Assembly (NCBI RefSeq): GCF_007989605.1
Contig: NZ_BJUL01000002.1
Coordinates: 124,001-188,000, forward strand
Direction of reading: 5' to 3'
Length of the DNA: 64,000 bases
Source: Vreelandella venusta
Lineage (GTDB): Bacteria > Pseudomonadota > Gammaproteobacteria > Pseudomonadales > Halomonadaceae
In this document: positions 23,695-31,945 of the stretch, in pieces
How the letters are laid out: every line of letters begins with the position of its first letter
Numbering within the stretch: the first letter of the stretch is position 1
Translations under genes and position numbers: made by a program
Notes under the pieces: generated by a model
The model's input: the letters and a program-made list of their open reading frames with translations, nothing else
The model's database searches: none
What the model was told of the DNA's origin: nothing

Positions 23695-24711
23695 ATGCAT
23701 AACACAGCCGCCATTGTCTTTCGGGACGGCACCACCCGCTTCGTCAAGGTCGATAAGAATGAGCTGTTGATGGATGCCGCTCAGCGTCACGGAGTCAATC
23801 TGCCGGTGGATTGTCGAGAAGGGGTTTGTGGTACCTGCCGCTGCCTGCGCGAGTCCGGTGATGTCGACGTCGAGTATATCGATGAGGAAGCCTTGACCGA
23901 GGAGGAGGTCGCCGCAGGGCATGTATTGGCTTGCCAGACTCGCCTGCGCTCCAGTCAGGCTTCCTTCTACTTTGATATCGATTCCAACGTCTGCAGTGTG
24001 GCTACCGAGGTGCATAACGGCACTGTCAGCGCCGTGGAGCAGGTCTCCGATGGCGCTGCCATCCTCGAGATCACCCTCGACGACCCCACTCAGGCACTAC
24101 CGTACCTGCCTGGTCAGTATGCTCGCATTGAGGTGCCGGGTAGCGATCAGTGGCGGGCTTACTCCTTTGCCACCGCGGCGGTACAGGAGGGAAAGCTGCG
24201 TTTTTTGATTCGCCTGTTGCCGAGCGGTGTGATGAGCGATTACCTGCGCGACAGCGCCCAGGTGGGCGATGCCATTTCCCTGGAGGCGCCCTTGGGAGCC
24301 TTCTATCTCCGTGAGGTACAGCGCCCGTTACTGATGGTGGCCGGCGGCACAGGCCTTTCTGCCTTCCTCGGTATGCTTGAGGAACTGGCCGAAAAGGGCG
24401 AGTGCCAACAGCCGATCCGTCTCGTCTATGGAGTGACCCAGGAGCAGGATCTCAGTGAGCTCGAGCGTCTAGAAGCTTTCACCGAGACGCTGCCCGACTT
24501 CGCCTTTGGCACCGTTGTAATGACGCCTTCCGAAGCGTGGCAAGGCAACAAGGGCGTGGTCTGTGACCTTTTCGATCTCGACTTCCTCGCCCAGCCCTTC
24601 GATGCCTACCTGTGTGGGCCGCCGCCGATGATTGAGGCTAGCAAAACTTGGTTTGAGGAAAATCCGGTGGGCGAATACCGAGTGTTTTTTGAGAAATTTA
24701 TCTCTAGTTGA
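23695..24711 (+). CDS. antC: Anthranilate 1,2-dioxygenase reductase
   Basis: Electron-transfer component that brings electrons from NADH through FAD and a plant-type [2Fe-2S] centre to AntA. The N-terminal ferredoxin domain has C40, C45 and C48 (CREGVCGTC) and C80. The FAD domain shows YLPGQYARIEV and RAYSFATA; the NAD domain shows LLMVAGGTGLSAFLGML and CGPPPMI. The 338-residue length is right. The start is set at ATG with CTGGAGGGCG upstream; the open frame extends further up but only inside antB. catB follows after seven bases. Confidence 0.94.
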   Translation: MHNTAAIVFRDGTTRFVKVDKNELLMDAAQRHGVNLPVDCREGVCGTCRCLRESGDVDVEYIDEEALTEEEVAAGHVLACQTRLRSSQASFYFDIDSNVCSVATEVHNGTVSAVEQVSDGAAILEITLDDPTQALPYLPGQYARIEVPGSDQWRAYSFATAAVQEGKLRFLIRLLPSGVMSDYLRDSAQVGDAISLEAPLGAFYLREVQRPLLMVAGGTGLSAFLGMLEELAEKGECQQPIRLVYGVTQEQDLSELERLEAFTETLPDFAFGTVVMTPSEAWQGNKGVVCDLFDLDFLAQPFDAYLCGPPPMIEASKTWFEENPVGEYRVFFEKFISS

Positions 24712-24718
24712 GGTTTCT

Positions 24719-25858
24719 ATGCGCGGCGTCTCTATTGAAGACATTCAAACAGTGCTGGTCGATTTACCGACCATCCGTCCACACAAGCTCTCAATGACCA
24801 CCATGGCCTGCCAAACCATGGTCATTGTGCGCATGCGCCACTCGGATGGGGTTGAAGGGCTAGGCGAAGGCACCACCATTGGTGGCCTTGCCTACGGCCC
24901 AGAAAGCCCAGAGAGCATCAAACGCAATATTGATACCTACCTGGCGCCACTGCTGATCGGTCAACCATCAGGCAATATTCATCAGCTACGCGCCCGTCTT
25001 AACCGCCACATCCGCGGCAATATGATCGCCAAATCGGCGCTGGAAACCGCGTTACTGGATGCTCAGGGAAAACGTTTGGGACTAAGCGTGGCCGAACTGC
25101 TCGGCGGTGCCCGCCAAGCACATTTGCCGGTGCTCTGGACGCTGGCCAGTGGCGATACCGCCAAGGATATCGACGAAGCGCAGTTGCGCTTAGAGCAGCG
25201 TCGACATTGTGACTTTAAGTTGAAGATCGGCGCACATCCGGTGGATCACGATGTACGTCACGTGGCGGCCATCAAAGAGGCCTTGGGGGATCGCGCCAGC
25301 GTACGTGTTGACGTTAACCAAGCATGGGATGAGTCCACCGCGGTTCGCGGTATTCAGGCACTGCAGGAGGCTGGTATTGAGCTGATCGAGCAGCCCATTC
25401 CTGCCCGTGAGCACGCCGGACTGATCCGACTGGCTAACCGTTTCAATGTGCCAATGCTCGCTGACGAGGCAGTACAAGACGCTCGCGACGGGCTTGACCT
25501 TGTCTGTGGCGGTTTCAACGGAGCTTTTGCGCTGAAGATTGCCAAAGCCGGTGGCATGTACGGCGTGCTGGAACTGGCCCATGTTGCCCAAGCTGCGGGG
25601 GTTGGCTTATACGGTGGCACCTTGCTGGAGGGCACCATCGGCACTGCCGCGTCACTCCACGCCTGGGCAACGCTACCAGAAATGGCCTGGGGTACGGAGA
25701 TGTTCGGCCCGCTGCTGCTCAAAGACGACATTGTCGTTAAGCCGCTTAACTACCATGACTTTGGCGTCGACTTACCGACAGGGCCAGGGCTGGGTATCAC
25801 GCTAGATGAAGACAAGGTTACGTACTACTCACGTAAAGACTGCTCACGTAAAGACTAG
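24719..25858 (+). CDS. catB: Muconate cycloisomerase
   Basis: Enolase-superfamily enzyme of the catechol ortho pathway, turning cis,cis-muconate into muconolactone. Catalytic K167 and K169 lie in FKLKIG; metal ligands D198, E224 and D249 lie in RVDVNQ, IEQPIP and LADEAV; the second base K273 lies in ALKIAKAGG. The 379 residues match the family. The last codons come from a 15-bp tandem duplication that encodes SRKD twice, the second copy supplying the TAG stop. It follows antC in the same operon, so anthranilate feeds directly into ring-cleavage products. Confidence 0.94.
   Translation: MRGVSIEDIQTVLVDLPTIRPHKLSMTTMACQTMVIVRMRHSDGVEGLGEGTTIGGLAYGPESPESIKRNIDTYLAPLLIGQPSGNIHQLRARLNRHIRGNMIAKSALETALLDAQGKRLGLSVAELLGGARQAHLPVLWTLASGDTAKDIDEAQLRLEQRRHCDFKLKIGAHPVDHDVRHVAAIKEALGDRASVRVDVNQAWDESTAVRGIQALQEAGIELIEQPIPAREHAGLIRLANRFNVPMLADEAVQDARDGLDLVCGGFNGAFALKIAKAGGMYGVLELAHVAQAAGVGLYGGTLLEGTIGTAASLHAWATLPEMAWGTEMFGPLLLKDDIVVKPLNYHDFGVDLPTGPGLGITLDEDKVTYYSRKDCSRKD
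25828..25857 (+). repeat. 15-bp tandem duplication at the catB 3' end
   Basis: CTCACGTAAAGACTG is followed directly by CTCACGTAAAGACTA, with a weaker third copy (GTCGCGTAAGAGCCG) after it. The single-base change in the second unit makes the stop codon. It adds a short SRKD repeat to the protein tail. Confidence 0.85.
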
Positions 25859-25886
25859 TCGCGTAAGAGCCGAGGAGGAGAGCGCC

Positions 25887-26177
25887 ATGCTGTATCAGGT
25901 AGAAATGACCGTTAAATTGCCGACGGATATGCCCGCCGAGCAAGCGGCAGACATCAAGGCTGCTGAAAAGAGCTACTCCCAAGACCTGCAGCGCCAGGGC
26001 AAATGGCGCCACTTATGGCGGGTGGCAGGCAGCTACTCGAACGTCAGCATCTTTGACGTTGAAGATAACGCCGAGCTGCAAGCATTGGTTAGCAACTTAC
26101 CGCTGTTTCCCTATATGGAGATCAGCGTCAAACCGCTGTGTCGTCACCCCTCTTCAGTGCGTGACGACGATAGCTAA
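25887..26177 (+). CDS. catC: Muconolactone delta-isomerase
   Basis: Small (96-residue) oligomeric isomerase that converts muconolactone to 3-oxoadipate enol-lactone. The family pattern is complete: YQVEMTVKLPTDMPAEQA, then LQRQGKWRHLWRVAGSYSN, SIFDVEDNAELQALVSNLPL and FPYMEISVKPLCRHPSSVR. The start is set at the ATG after GAGGAGGAG; the open frame extends upstream into catB. It ends the first catabolic run; catA follows after 65 bases. Confidence 0.95.
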   Translation: MLYQVEMTVKLPTDMPAEQAADIKAAEKSYSQDLQRQGKWRHLWRVAGSYSNVSIFDVEDNAELQALVSNLPLFPYMEISVKPLCRHPSSVRDDDS

Positions 26178-26242
26178 TATACCCATGTGCAATGTTAGTT
26201 CTTATTAATAACAACAGCTTATAAAAAACAGAGGGTTTCACC

Positions 26243-27217
26243 ATGACCGTGAAGATTTTTGACACTCCCGACGTGCAAGACTTCATCAAAACCGTTGCTG
26301 GCTTTGGCCAGACCGGCGGCAATGATCGCGCCAAACAAATAGTGCATCGCTTGGTATCTGATCTATTCAAGCTAATCGATGACTTCGATGTGACCGAGGA
26401 AGAGTACTGGGCGGCGGTCAATCTGCTCAATTCGCTGGGTAGCCAAACTCAGTTTGGTTTGCTGTCCCCTGGACTTGGTTTTGATCACTACCTTGATATG
26501 CGCCAAGACGCTATCGACGCCGAAGCCAAACGCACTGGCGGCACTCCGCGCACTATTGAAGGCCCGTTGTATGTCGCTGGCGCCCCGGAAGCCGAAGGCT
26601 TTGCCCGCATGGACGATAGTCAGGATAACGACGGTGAGACCATGTGGCTGACCGGTCAGGTGCGTGACGTGAACGGCACGCCGATTGCTGGCGCGAAGGT
26701 CGAGATTTGGCACGCCAATTCCCATGGAGGTTACTCCTTCTTTGATCCTTCGCAATCTGAGTACAACCTGCGCCGTACGATTTATACCGACAGCGAAGGC
26801 CGCTACACCGCGCGTAGTATTATCCCCTCCGGCTACGGCGTACCCGAAGGTGCGCCCACGGATGTAGTGCTGAAATCCCTGGGACGTCACGGGCAGCGTC
26901 CAGCGCATATTCATTACTTCGTCTCCGCCCCGGGCCACCAGCACCTGACCACTCAGATTAACCTGGCGGGTGATCCCTACACCTATGACGACTTTGCCTT
27001 TGCCACCCGTGAAGAGCTGGTCGTCACTGCTGAACGTATTGAAGACCCCGCTGAGATTGCCAAGCGTGAACTAGACGGTCCGTTTTCTCATGTGGTGTTC
27101 AATGTGGCGCTGTCCAGCGTTGAGGCGCCCGAGCTACAGGTGCGTCATGCCCGGCCGCGGGCTAAAGAAGACGAACAGGATCTCGCCAGTCAACTGGCCG
27201 CAACCGCGAAAGTTTGA
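26243..27217 (+). CDS. catA: Catechol 1,2-dioxygenase
   Basis: Intradiol ring-cleaving dioxygenase: catechol plus O2 gives cis,cis-muconate. The Fe(III) ligands are Tyr164 (HGGYSFFD), Tyr198 (PSGYGVPEG), and His222 and His224 (RPAHIHYFV). The N-terminal helical dimerisation domain (about 1-100) carries the QFGLLSPGLGFDHYLD block. The 324 residues are slightly longer than the usual 305-311 owing to a charged C-terminal tail (RPRAKEDEQD). GAGGGTTTCACC precedes ATG. A 65-base gap from catC could hold a promoter of its own. Confidence 0.95.
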   Translation: MTVKIFDTPDVQDFIKTVAGFGQTGGNDRAKQIVHRLVSDLFKLIDDFDVTEEEYWAAVNLLNSLGSQTQFGLLSPGLGFDHYLDMRQDAIDAEAKRTGGTPRTIEGPLYVAGAPEAEGFARMDDSQDNDGETMWLTGQVRDVNGTPIAGAKVEIWHANSHGGYSFFDPSQSEYNLRRTIYTDSEGRYTARSIIPSGYGVPEGAPTDVVLKSLGRHGQRPAHIHYFVSAPGHQHLTTQINLAGDPYTYDDFAFATREELVVTAERIEDPAEIAKRELDGPFSHVVFNVALSSVEAPELQVRHARPRAKEDEQDLASQLAATAKV

Positions 27218-27259
27218 GTCTGTTTTAAAACCACATAAAAACTATATAAGAGACCCATT

Positions 27260-28243
27260 ATGACTCCTACGAAAGCCTTTCTGAGCACTGCCATGGCGGC
27301 TTCTCTACTCTTTGGTACGGTTTCTGCCCAGGCTCGCGATTTCCGCCTGGGAGTGATTACACCTCCCCAGCACCTCTGGTCCACCGAAGCTGTGGCCTTT
27401 GCCGACACCCTGCATGAGCGTTCTGATGGCGAGCATAGCGTCAGTGTCTTCCCGGCCCAGCAGCTCGGTAACGAAGCGCAGATGGTTCAGCAATTGCAGA
27501 CTGGCGCGCTGGACATGGCCTTTCTGACTATCGCTGAAATTTCCAATCGGATTCCTGACTTCGGTGCCCTTTATGCGCCCTATCTGGTTGATGATGTAGA
27601 TCATGCCGCTCGCTTGCTGCGTTCCGACACTGCCGGTGAACTGCTCGATCTGATGCCTCAGGGCGTGGGCATGGTCGGCGTTGGCTATGGCATGGTGGGC
27701 ATGCGGCAGGTGCTCTCTCGGGCACCTATCGAGAACCAGGCCGATATGAGCGGGAAGCGCTTGCGTATCACCCCCTTTGAGCCAATCCGTGACTTCTATA
27801 CTGCTACTGGCGCGGCTCCAGCCCCGTTGCCATTGCTCGAAGTCTATGACGCTCTGGCTAATGGCCAGGTGGATGCCATCGACATGGACTTTGATTCTAT
27901 CTTGATCCTCAAGTTTTATGAGCAGGCGCCTAACTTACTGATCTCCAACCATATGATGTTCCCTATGGTGGGTGTGGTCTCCGGTCGGGTTTGGCGCGAA
28001 CTCTCAGTGGAGGATCGTGAGTTGATCGAGACCGCCATGGCTGAGCACCTGGAGAATGTCCTGTCCGGCTTTCAGGCTAAGGATGCTGCCCAAGAAGCCG
28101 AGATCCGTGAGCTTGGTCTGAACATTGTCGAGGCCGATGCTGAGTTCTTCGGCGACGCCATTGCCGAGTGGGAAGCAATCTGGGGTGAGAAGGCTCCGAG
28201 ACTGGAGATGCTTCGCCAGGAAGCCGACCGTCTACGTGAATGA
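27260..28243 (+). CDS. TRAP transporter substrate-binding protein (DctP) of the island
   Basis: Periplasmic solute-binding protein of a TRAP importer. The signal peptide ends at about residue 25 (ASLLFGTVSAQA). The DctP core shows QLGNEAQMVQQLQTGALDMA, the conserved Arg of the carboxylate site in SGKRLRITP, and EVYDALANGQVDAIDMD. It is followed by its DctQ and DctM partners. Its place between catA and the kyn genes suggests that the ligand is an aromatic acid of this pathway, such as anthranilate or kynurenine, but this is inference. Confidence 0.88.
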   Translation: MTPTKAFLSTAMAASLLFGTVSAQARDFRLGVITPPQHLWSTEAVAFADTLHERSDGEHSVSVFPAQQLGNEAQMVQQLQTGALDMAFLTIAEISNRIPDFGALYAPYLVDDVDHAARLLRSDTAGELLDLMPQGVGMVGVGYGMVGMRQVLSRAPIENQADMSGKRLRITPFEPIRDFYTATGAAPAPLPLLEVYDALANGQVDAIDMDFDSILILKFYEQAPNLLISNHMMFPMVGVVSGRVWRELSVEDRELIETAMAEHLENVLSGFQAKDAAQEAEIRELGLNIVEADAEFFGDAIAEWEAIWGEKAPRLEMLRQEADRLRE

Positions 28244-28253
28244 GGGCGACGTG

Positions 28254-28820
28254 ATGTTGTCACGACTTTCTGACCGACTTGCCAAAGGAGAGGAGATCAC
28301 TGCCGCTGTCCTAGCGGCGGCAGTGACCCTGCTGATCCTTATCAATGTGGCCTTTCGTGCCGCTGGCTACCCGATCTACTGGATCAGCGAGCTGGCTATC
28401 TACGCCATGATCTGGATGACTCTGCTGATCTCCAGTGCGGTTTTCAAACGGCGCCAAGGGATTGCCGTGACGCTGTTCACTGATCTCTTGCCGACCTCTT
28501 GTCAGCGCCTGGTAGGTTTGTTCGTCGACCTAATGGTGGCGCTCTTCGCGCTGATGCTGCTGTGGCTTTGTTGGCGCTGGTATCAGCCATTACTGCTGTG
28601 GCAGACCGGCTTCGATATTCAGGCTTTTCAAGGCGAGACCTTCAATTTCATCTATGCCGAGAATACCTCAACGCTGGGTATCAAGAAGTTCTGGGTGTGG
28701 CTGATTCTTCCTTGGTTCGCCGCTTCCTTGCTGTTCCACAGTCTGATCAATTTATGCCAATCGCTGTGCAATCTTGGTCGTTCGGCATCCCACACCACTC
28801 AAGAGGAGGTGGCCCGATGA
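28254..28820 (+). CDS. TRAP transporter small permease (DctQ) of the island
   Basis: Small membrane subunit of the TRAP system, 188 residues with four hydrophobic spans (about 18-38, 46-65, 85-108 and 145-165). The NVAFRAAGYPIYWISELAIY and MIWMTLLISSAVFKRRQGIA segments are DctQ-like. A GTG three bases upstream (28251) is an alternative start. It sits ten bases after dctP and its stop overlaps the dctM ATG (ATGA). Confidence 0.85.
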   Translation: MLSRLSDRLAKGEEITAAVLAAAVTLLILINVAFRAAGYPIYWISELAIYAMIWMTLLISSAVFKRRQGIAVTLFTDLLPTSCQRLVGLFVDLMVALFALMLLWLCWRWYQPLLLWQTGFDIQAFQGETFNFIYAENTSTLGIKKFWVWLILPWFAASLLFHSLINLCQSLCNLGRSASHTTQEEVAR

Positions 28821-30076
28821 CTGTCGCTGTCTTTGCTTTGCTACTGCTGGGGGCGGTGCCCATTGCCCTGGTGCTGGCACTTACCGCCATGTTCTATATC
28901 CTGGTATCGGGTAATACCGTGCTCTTTGAGTCCTATCCTCAGCAGTTATTCGCGGCCATCGAGAGCTATGGGCTGCTAGCCATTCCACTCTTTATGCTGG
29001 CCGGAGAGTTGATGAACGAAGGTGGGGTAACTCGCCGGTTGATCGACCTGGCGCGGCTGCTGGTGGGTGGTTTTCGCGGTGGCTTGGCCTACATCAATCT
29101 GGTTGCCAACATGATGATGGCGGCGATTATCGGTTCTGCCGCCTCACAGATCGCCATCATGTCCCGGGCGATGGTGCCAGCCATGGAACGGGAAGGCTAT
29201 GACAAGCCCTATAGTGCAGCCATTACCGCTGCTGGCGGCTTGCTGTCACCCATCATCCCGCCCTCGATGCTGTTCGTGCTGTTCGGCGTGATGGCCCAGG
29301 TGCCCATTGCGGATATGTTTATCGCCGGTATCTTGCCGGGCCTACTGCTAGGGGGCACCTTCTTTCTGACTATCGCCATCATGGGGTTGGTACAGCAATA
29401 CCCTAAGGGAGAGTGGCTGAGTCGACAAGAAGCAATGAAAGCGCTGAAGATGGGCCTGCCGGCCATGTCGATACCGCTGATTATCATCGGCGGTATTCTG
29501 CTGGGCTTGGCGACTCCCACCGAATCGGCGGCGCTGGCTTCGCTGGCGGCGTTGCTATTAGGGCGCTATCTCTATCGTGATTTGAAAGTCACCATGCTGC
29601 CCGAGATACTCAAACGCACCGCTATCAATGCCGGCCTGGTGATCATGTTGATTGCTGCCGCTGGAGTCTTTGGCTGGGTGGTCGTCTACGAGCAACTGCC
29701 GCAAATGGCCGCCGCCTGGATCGCTGCTTTGACCACCGACCCCTTTATTTTTCTGCTGTTGCTGGTGGGGGTGCTGCTACTGGTGGGAATGATCATCGAT
29801 GGTATCGCTGCGCTCATCCTGGTAGTCCCCATCCTGCTGCCGATTGCCACCCAGCAGTTTGATATTACTCCCTACCAGTTTGGTGTGGTGGTCTGTCTGA
29901 CGCTGGTGCTGGGGCTTCTGACGCCGCCAGTGGGTGCAGGACTGTTTATTGCCTCTTCCATGACGGGGGTTCCGCCTATGCGTATCTTCCTGGCATTGTT
30001 GCCATTCCTGCTAGCTAGTCTTATTACGTTGGTGTTGTTAGCTTGGCAGCCCTGGCTGACGTTGGCACTCCTCTAG
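28817..30076 (+). CDS. TRAP transporter large permease (DctM) of the island
   Basis: Large membrane subunit that carries the Na+-driven transport pathway; 419 residues and about 12 hydrophobic spans. Family marks include LLAIPLFMLAGELMNEGG, GGLAYINLVANMMMAAIIGS, ITAAGGLLSPIIPPSM and LGLLTPPVGAGLFI. ATG overlaps the dctQ stop by four bases, so the open frame that extends upstream lies in dctQ. A large hairpin follows, overlapping the end of the convergent kynR. Confidence 0.9.
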   Translation: MTVAVFALLLLGAVPIALVLALTAMFYILVSGNTVLFESYPQQLFAAIESYGLLAIPLFMLAGELMNEGGVTRRLIDLARLLVGGFRGGLAYINLVANMMMAAIIGSAASQIAIMSRAMVPAMEREGYDKPYSAAITAAGGLLSPIIPPSMLFVLFGVMAQVPIADMFIAGILPGLLLGGTFFLTIAIMGLVQQYPKGEWLSRQEAMKALKMGLPAMSIPLIIIGGILLGLATPTESAALASLAALLLGRYLYRDLKVTMLPEILKRTAINAGLVIMLIAAAGVFGWVVVYEQLPQMAAAWIAALTTDPFIFLLLLVGVLLLVGMIIDGIAALILVVPILLPIATQQFDITPYQFGVVVCLTLVLGLLTPPVGAGLFIASSMTGVPPMRIFLALLPFLLASLITLVLLAWQPWLTLALL

Positions 30077-30106
30077 AAAACGGATGTACAACCTTTAAGT
30101 AGCAGA

Positions 30107-30135
30107 GCCCCCTCAAGGTGTGACCTTAAGGGGGC
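30107..30135. terminator. Hairpin between dctM and kynR
   Basis: GCCCCCTCAAGGT and ACCTTAAGGGGGC form a 13-bp stem with one mismatch around GTG. It lies between two convergent genes and overlaps the kynR stop. There is no T-tract, so it may be a blocking hairpin rather than a classical terminator. Confidence 0.55.
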
Positions 30136-30580
30136 CGCCCACCTTCAAACTATTCATGGCTACCTGACTAGCAATATCACGGATGCCCTCCATTGGGCTG
30201 ACCGTAGTCGATAAGAAGTGGGATAGCTCTGCGAGATCTGTGACCACCACCTTAAGGATAAAATCGTGGTTACCGGTCACCGCGTAACAGTCAATCACTT
30301 CATCTCGGGATAACAGCGTTGCCACTGCATCTTTGGGAGACGTCATACAGCCTTTATCAACCGAGAGAAAAATAAACGCGGTGACTTTGAGACCGAGCGC
30401 CTCTGGGTCAAGCCGTAGGGCATGTCCTTGGATAATGCCATGCTCTTCCAGGCGGGTAATGCGCCGAGAGCACTGGCTTGGCGATAAATTTACCGCCTCG
30501 GCTAGGGAGGCCAGGGTTAAGCGAGCATCCCGTTGTAATGCTTGAAGGATCCAGCGATCAAAGCGGTCAAGATGTTCCAT
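30113..30580 (-). CDS. kynR: Lrp/AsnC family regulator, likely KynR
   Basis: Feast/famine-type regulator of 155 residues with an N-terminal helix-turn-helix (LTLASLAEAVNLSPSQCSRR) and a C-terminal RAM ligand-binding domain (VIDCYAVTGNHDFILKVVV). In Pseudomonas, KynR responds to kynurenine and activates the kyn genes; this gene is divergent from kynU, in the same arrangement. ATG at 30580 (MEHLDRFDRW) fits the family; an upstream in-frame ATG at 30646 would lie across the operator. A perfect 13+13 palindrome stands 14 bases before the start, which suggests autoregulation. Confidence 0.82.
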   Translation of the reverse strand: MEHLDRFDRWILQALQRDARLTLASLAEAVNLSPSQCSRRITRLEEHGIIQGHALRLDPEALGLKVTAFIFLSVDKGCMTSPKDAVATLLSRDEVIDCYAVTGNHDFILKVVVTDLAELSHFLSTTVSPMEGIRDIASQVAMNSLKVGGPLKVTP

Positions 30581-30593
30581 TCTTAAATACGAC

Positions 30594-30622
30594 CATTTTA
30601 TGCAAAGAATTTGCATAAAATG
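30594..30622. promoter_or_regulatory. Perfect 29-bp palindrome between kynR and kynU
   Basis: CATTTTATGCAAA and TTTGCATAAAATG are exact 13-base inverted arms around GAA. The site lies between the divergent starts, 14 bp from kynR and 90 bp from kynU. Such long AT-rich palindromes suit Lrp/AsnC dimers, so this is the likely KynR operator for both genes. Confidence 0.78.
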
Positions 30623-30711
30623 CCTTTTTTGTGACATAGAACGCAAGTTATTTCCTCTCTATCCCTTCTAGAATCATGAGTAGTTCATTATTCGGTTAAC
30701 TGGAAGCTGCC

Positions 30712-31944
30712 ATGACCCCAACCCTTAAAAGTGTTAGTGAGCTGGACAGTCACGACCCCCTAGCGCCGTTTAAGGCCCACTTCGCTTTACCTGACGGCGT
30801 GCTTTACCTGGACGGCAATTCACTGGGGGCCCAGCCTCTGGCTGCTCGAGAAGCGCTTGCCGCTACTCGCGACCAGTGGCGCGATCAACTGATCAAAGGC
30901 TGGAATCAAGGTTGGTTTGATGCGCCGGAGCGTTTGGGTGACCTGTTAGCGCCATTGATTGGTGCTGGCGCTAATGAGGTGATCGTCACCGATAACATCA
31001 CGCTCAATATTTTCAAACTACTTGGCTATATCACCGAGGCGCAGGGGCGCTCGCGCCCCGTTATCCTGAGCGAGGGAGGGAACTTCCCCACTGATGGATA
31101 TATCGCCCAGGGGCTGTGTCGCTTCGCAGGCTTTGAGCATCGAGTGCTTCCGGAAGGTGCGGCGCTAGCAGATTATCTTGACGACGACGTGGCCGCCGTA
31201 GTGCTAAGTCAGGTTAATTACCGGACCGGGCGGCTGCGCGATATGTCGGAGACGACTGCCTTGGTACATGCGCACGGTGCTGAGGTAGTGTGGGACTTAG
31301 CTCACTCCGCAGGAGCTCTTCCCGTGGATCTGCATGGCTGTGGTGTTCGCTATGCAGTCGGCTGCACCTATAAATATCTCAACGGAGGCCCTGGAGCTCC
31401 GGCATTTCTCTATGTGCACAAAGATCATCAAGACGGTGGCTGGCAGCCGCTATCAGGCTGGCATGGTCACGCGACTCCTTTTGCTTTTGGTGGCGACTAT
31501 ACCCCCGCTGCGGGCATTACCCGTTTTCGTACAGGAACTCACTCGGCGTTGATCTATGCCCCTCTAGAAGCCTCCCTAAGGCTCTGGCAGGAAGTGGATA
31601 TGACCGCTCTAAGGGAAAAGAGCTTGGCGTTGAGTGAGCTGTTCCGCAATTGTCTGGCCGATTTACTTGAAGCGGAGGGCATTGAGGATATTACTCTGCC
31701 TCAGAGAGAGCGGGGAAGCCAGGTCGCTTTTATCCATCGCGAGCATGGCTATGCCATTGTTCAGGCACTGATTGCACGTGGAGTGATAGGCGATTATCGG
31801 GAGCCAGGACTAATGCGCTTCGGATTCACACCACTTTATCTTAGCTATGCAGATGTCTGGCAGGCGGCTCAGCACTTCCGTGAGGTGGTGCAAAATCGAG
31901 AGTACCTGGAAGCACGTTTCCAGATTCGCTCGGAGGTGACCTGA
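30712..31944 (+). CDS. kynU: Kynureninase
   Basis: PLP enzyme that splits L-kynurenine into anthranilate and alanine. It has 410 residues of the fold-type I aminotransferase family. The N-terminus has VLYLDGNSLGAQP; substrate/PLP segments are NITLNIFKLLGY and EGGNFPTDGYIAQGL. D195-x-H197 (WDLAHSAGALPVDL) binds PLP and Lys221 in CTYKYLNGGPGAPAF is the Schiff-base lysine. The anthranilate it forms is the substrate of antABC upstream. The formamidase gene follows after one base. Confidence 0.94.
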   Translation: MTPTLKSVSELDSHDPLAPFKAHFALPDGVLYLDGNSLGAQPLAAREALAATRDQWRDQLIKGWNQGWFDAPERLGDLLAPLIGAGANEVIVTDNITLNIFKLLGYITEAQGRSRPVILSEGGNFPTDGYIAQGLCRFAGFEHRVLPEGAALADYLDDDVAAVVLSQVNYRTGRLRDMSETTALVHAHGAEVVWDLAHSAGALPVDLHGCGVRYAVGCTYKYLNGGPGAPAFLYVHKDHQDGGWQPLSGWHGHATPFAFGGDYTPAAGITRFRTGTHSALIYAPLEASLRLWQEVDMTALREKSLALSELFRNCLADLLEAEGIEDITLPQRERGSQVAFIHREHGYAIVQALIARGVIGDYREPGLMRFGFTPLYLSYADVWQAAQHFREVVQNREYLEARFQIRSEVT

Positions 31945-31945
31945 G

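Noticed and set aside
23195-23700. Benzoate dioxygenase (benAB) instead of anthranilate dioxygenase
   Set aside because: Sequence blocks fit AntA/AntB better, and kynU in the same island makes anthranilate.
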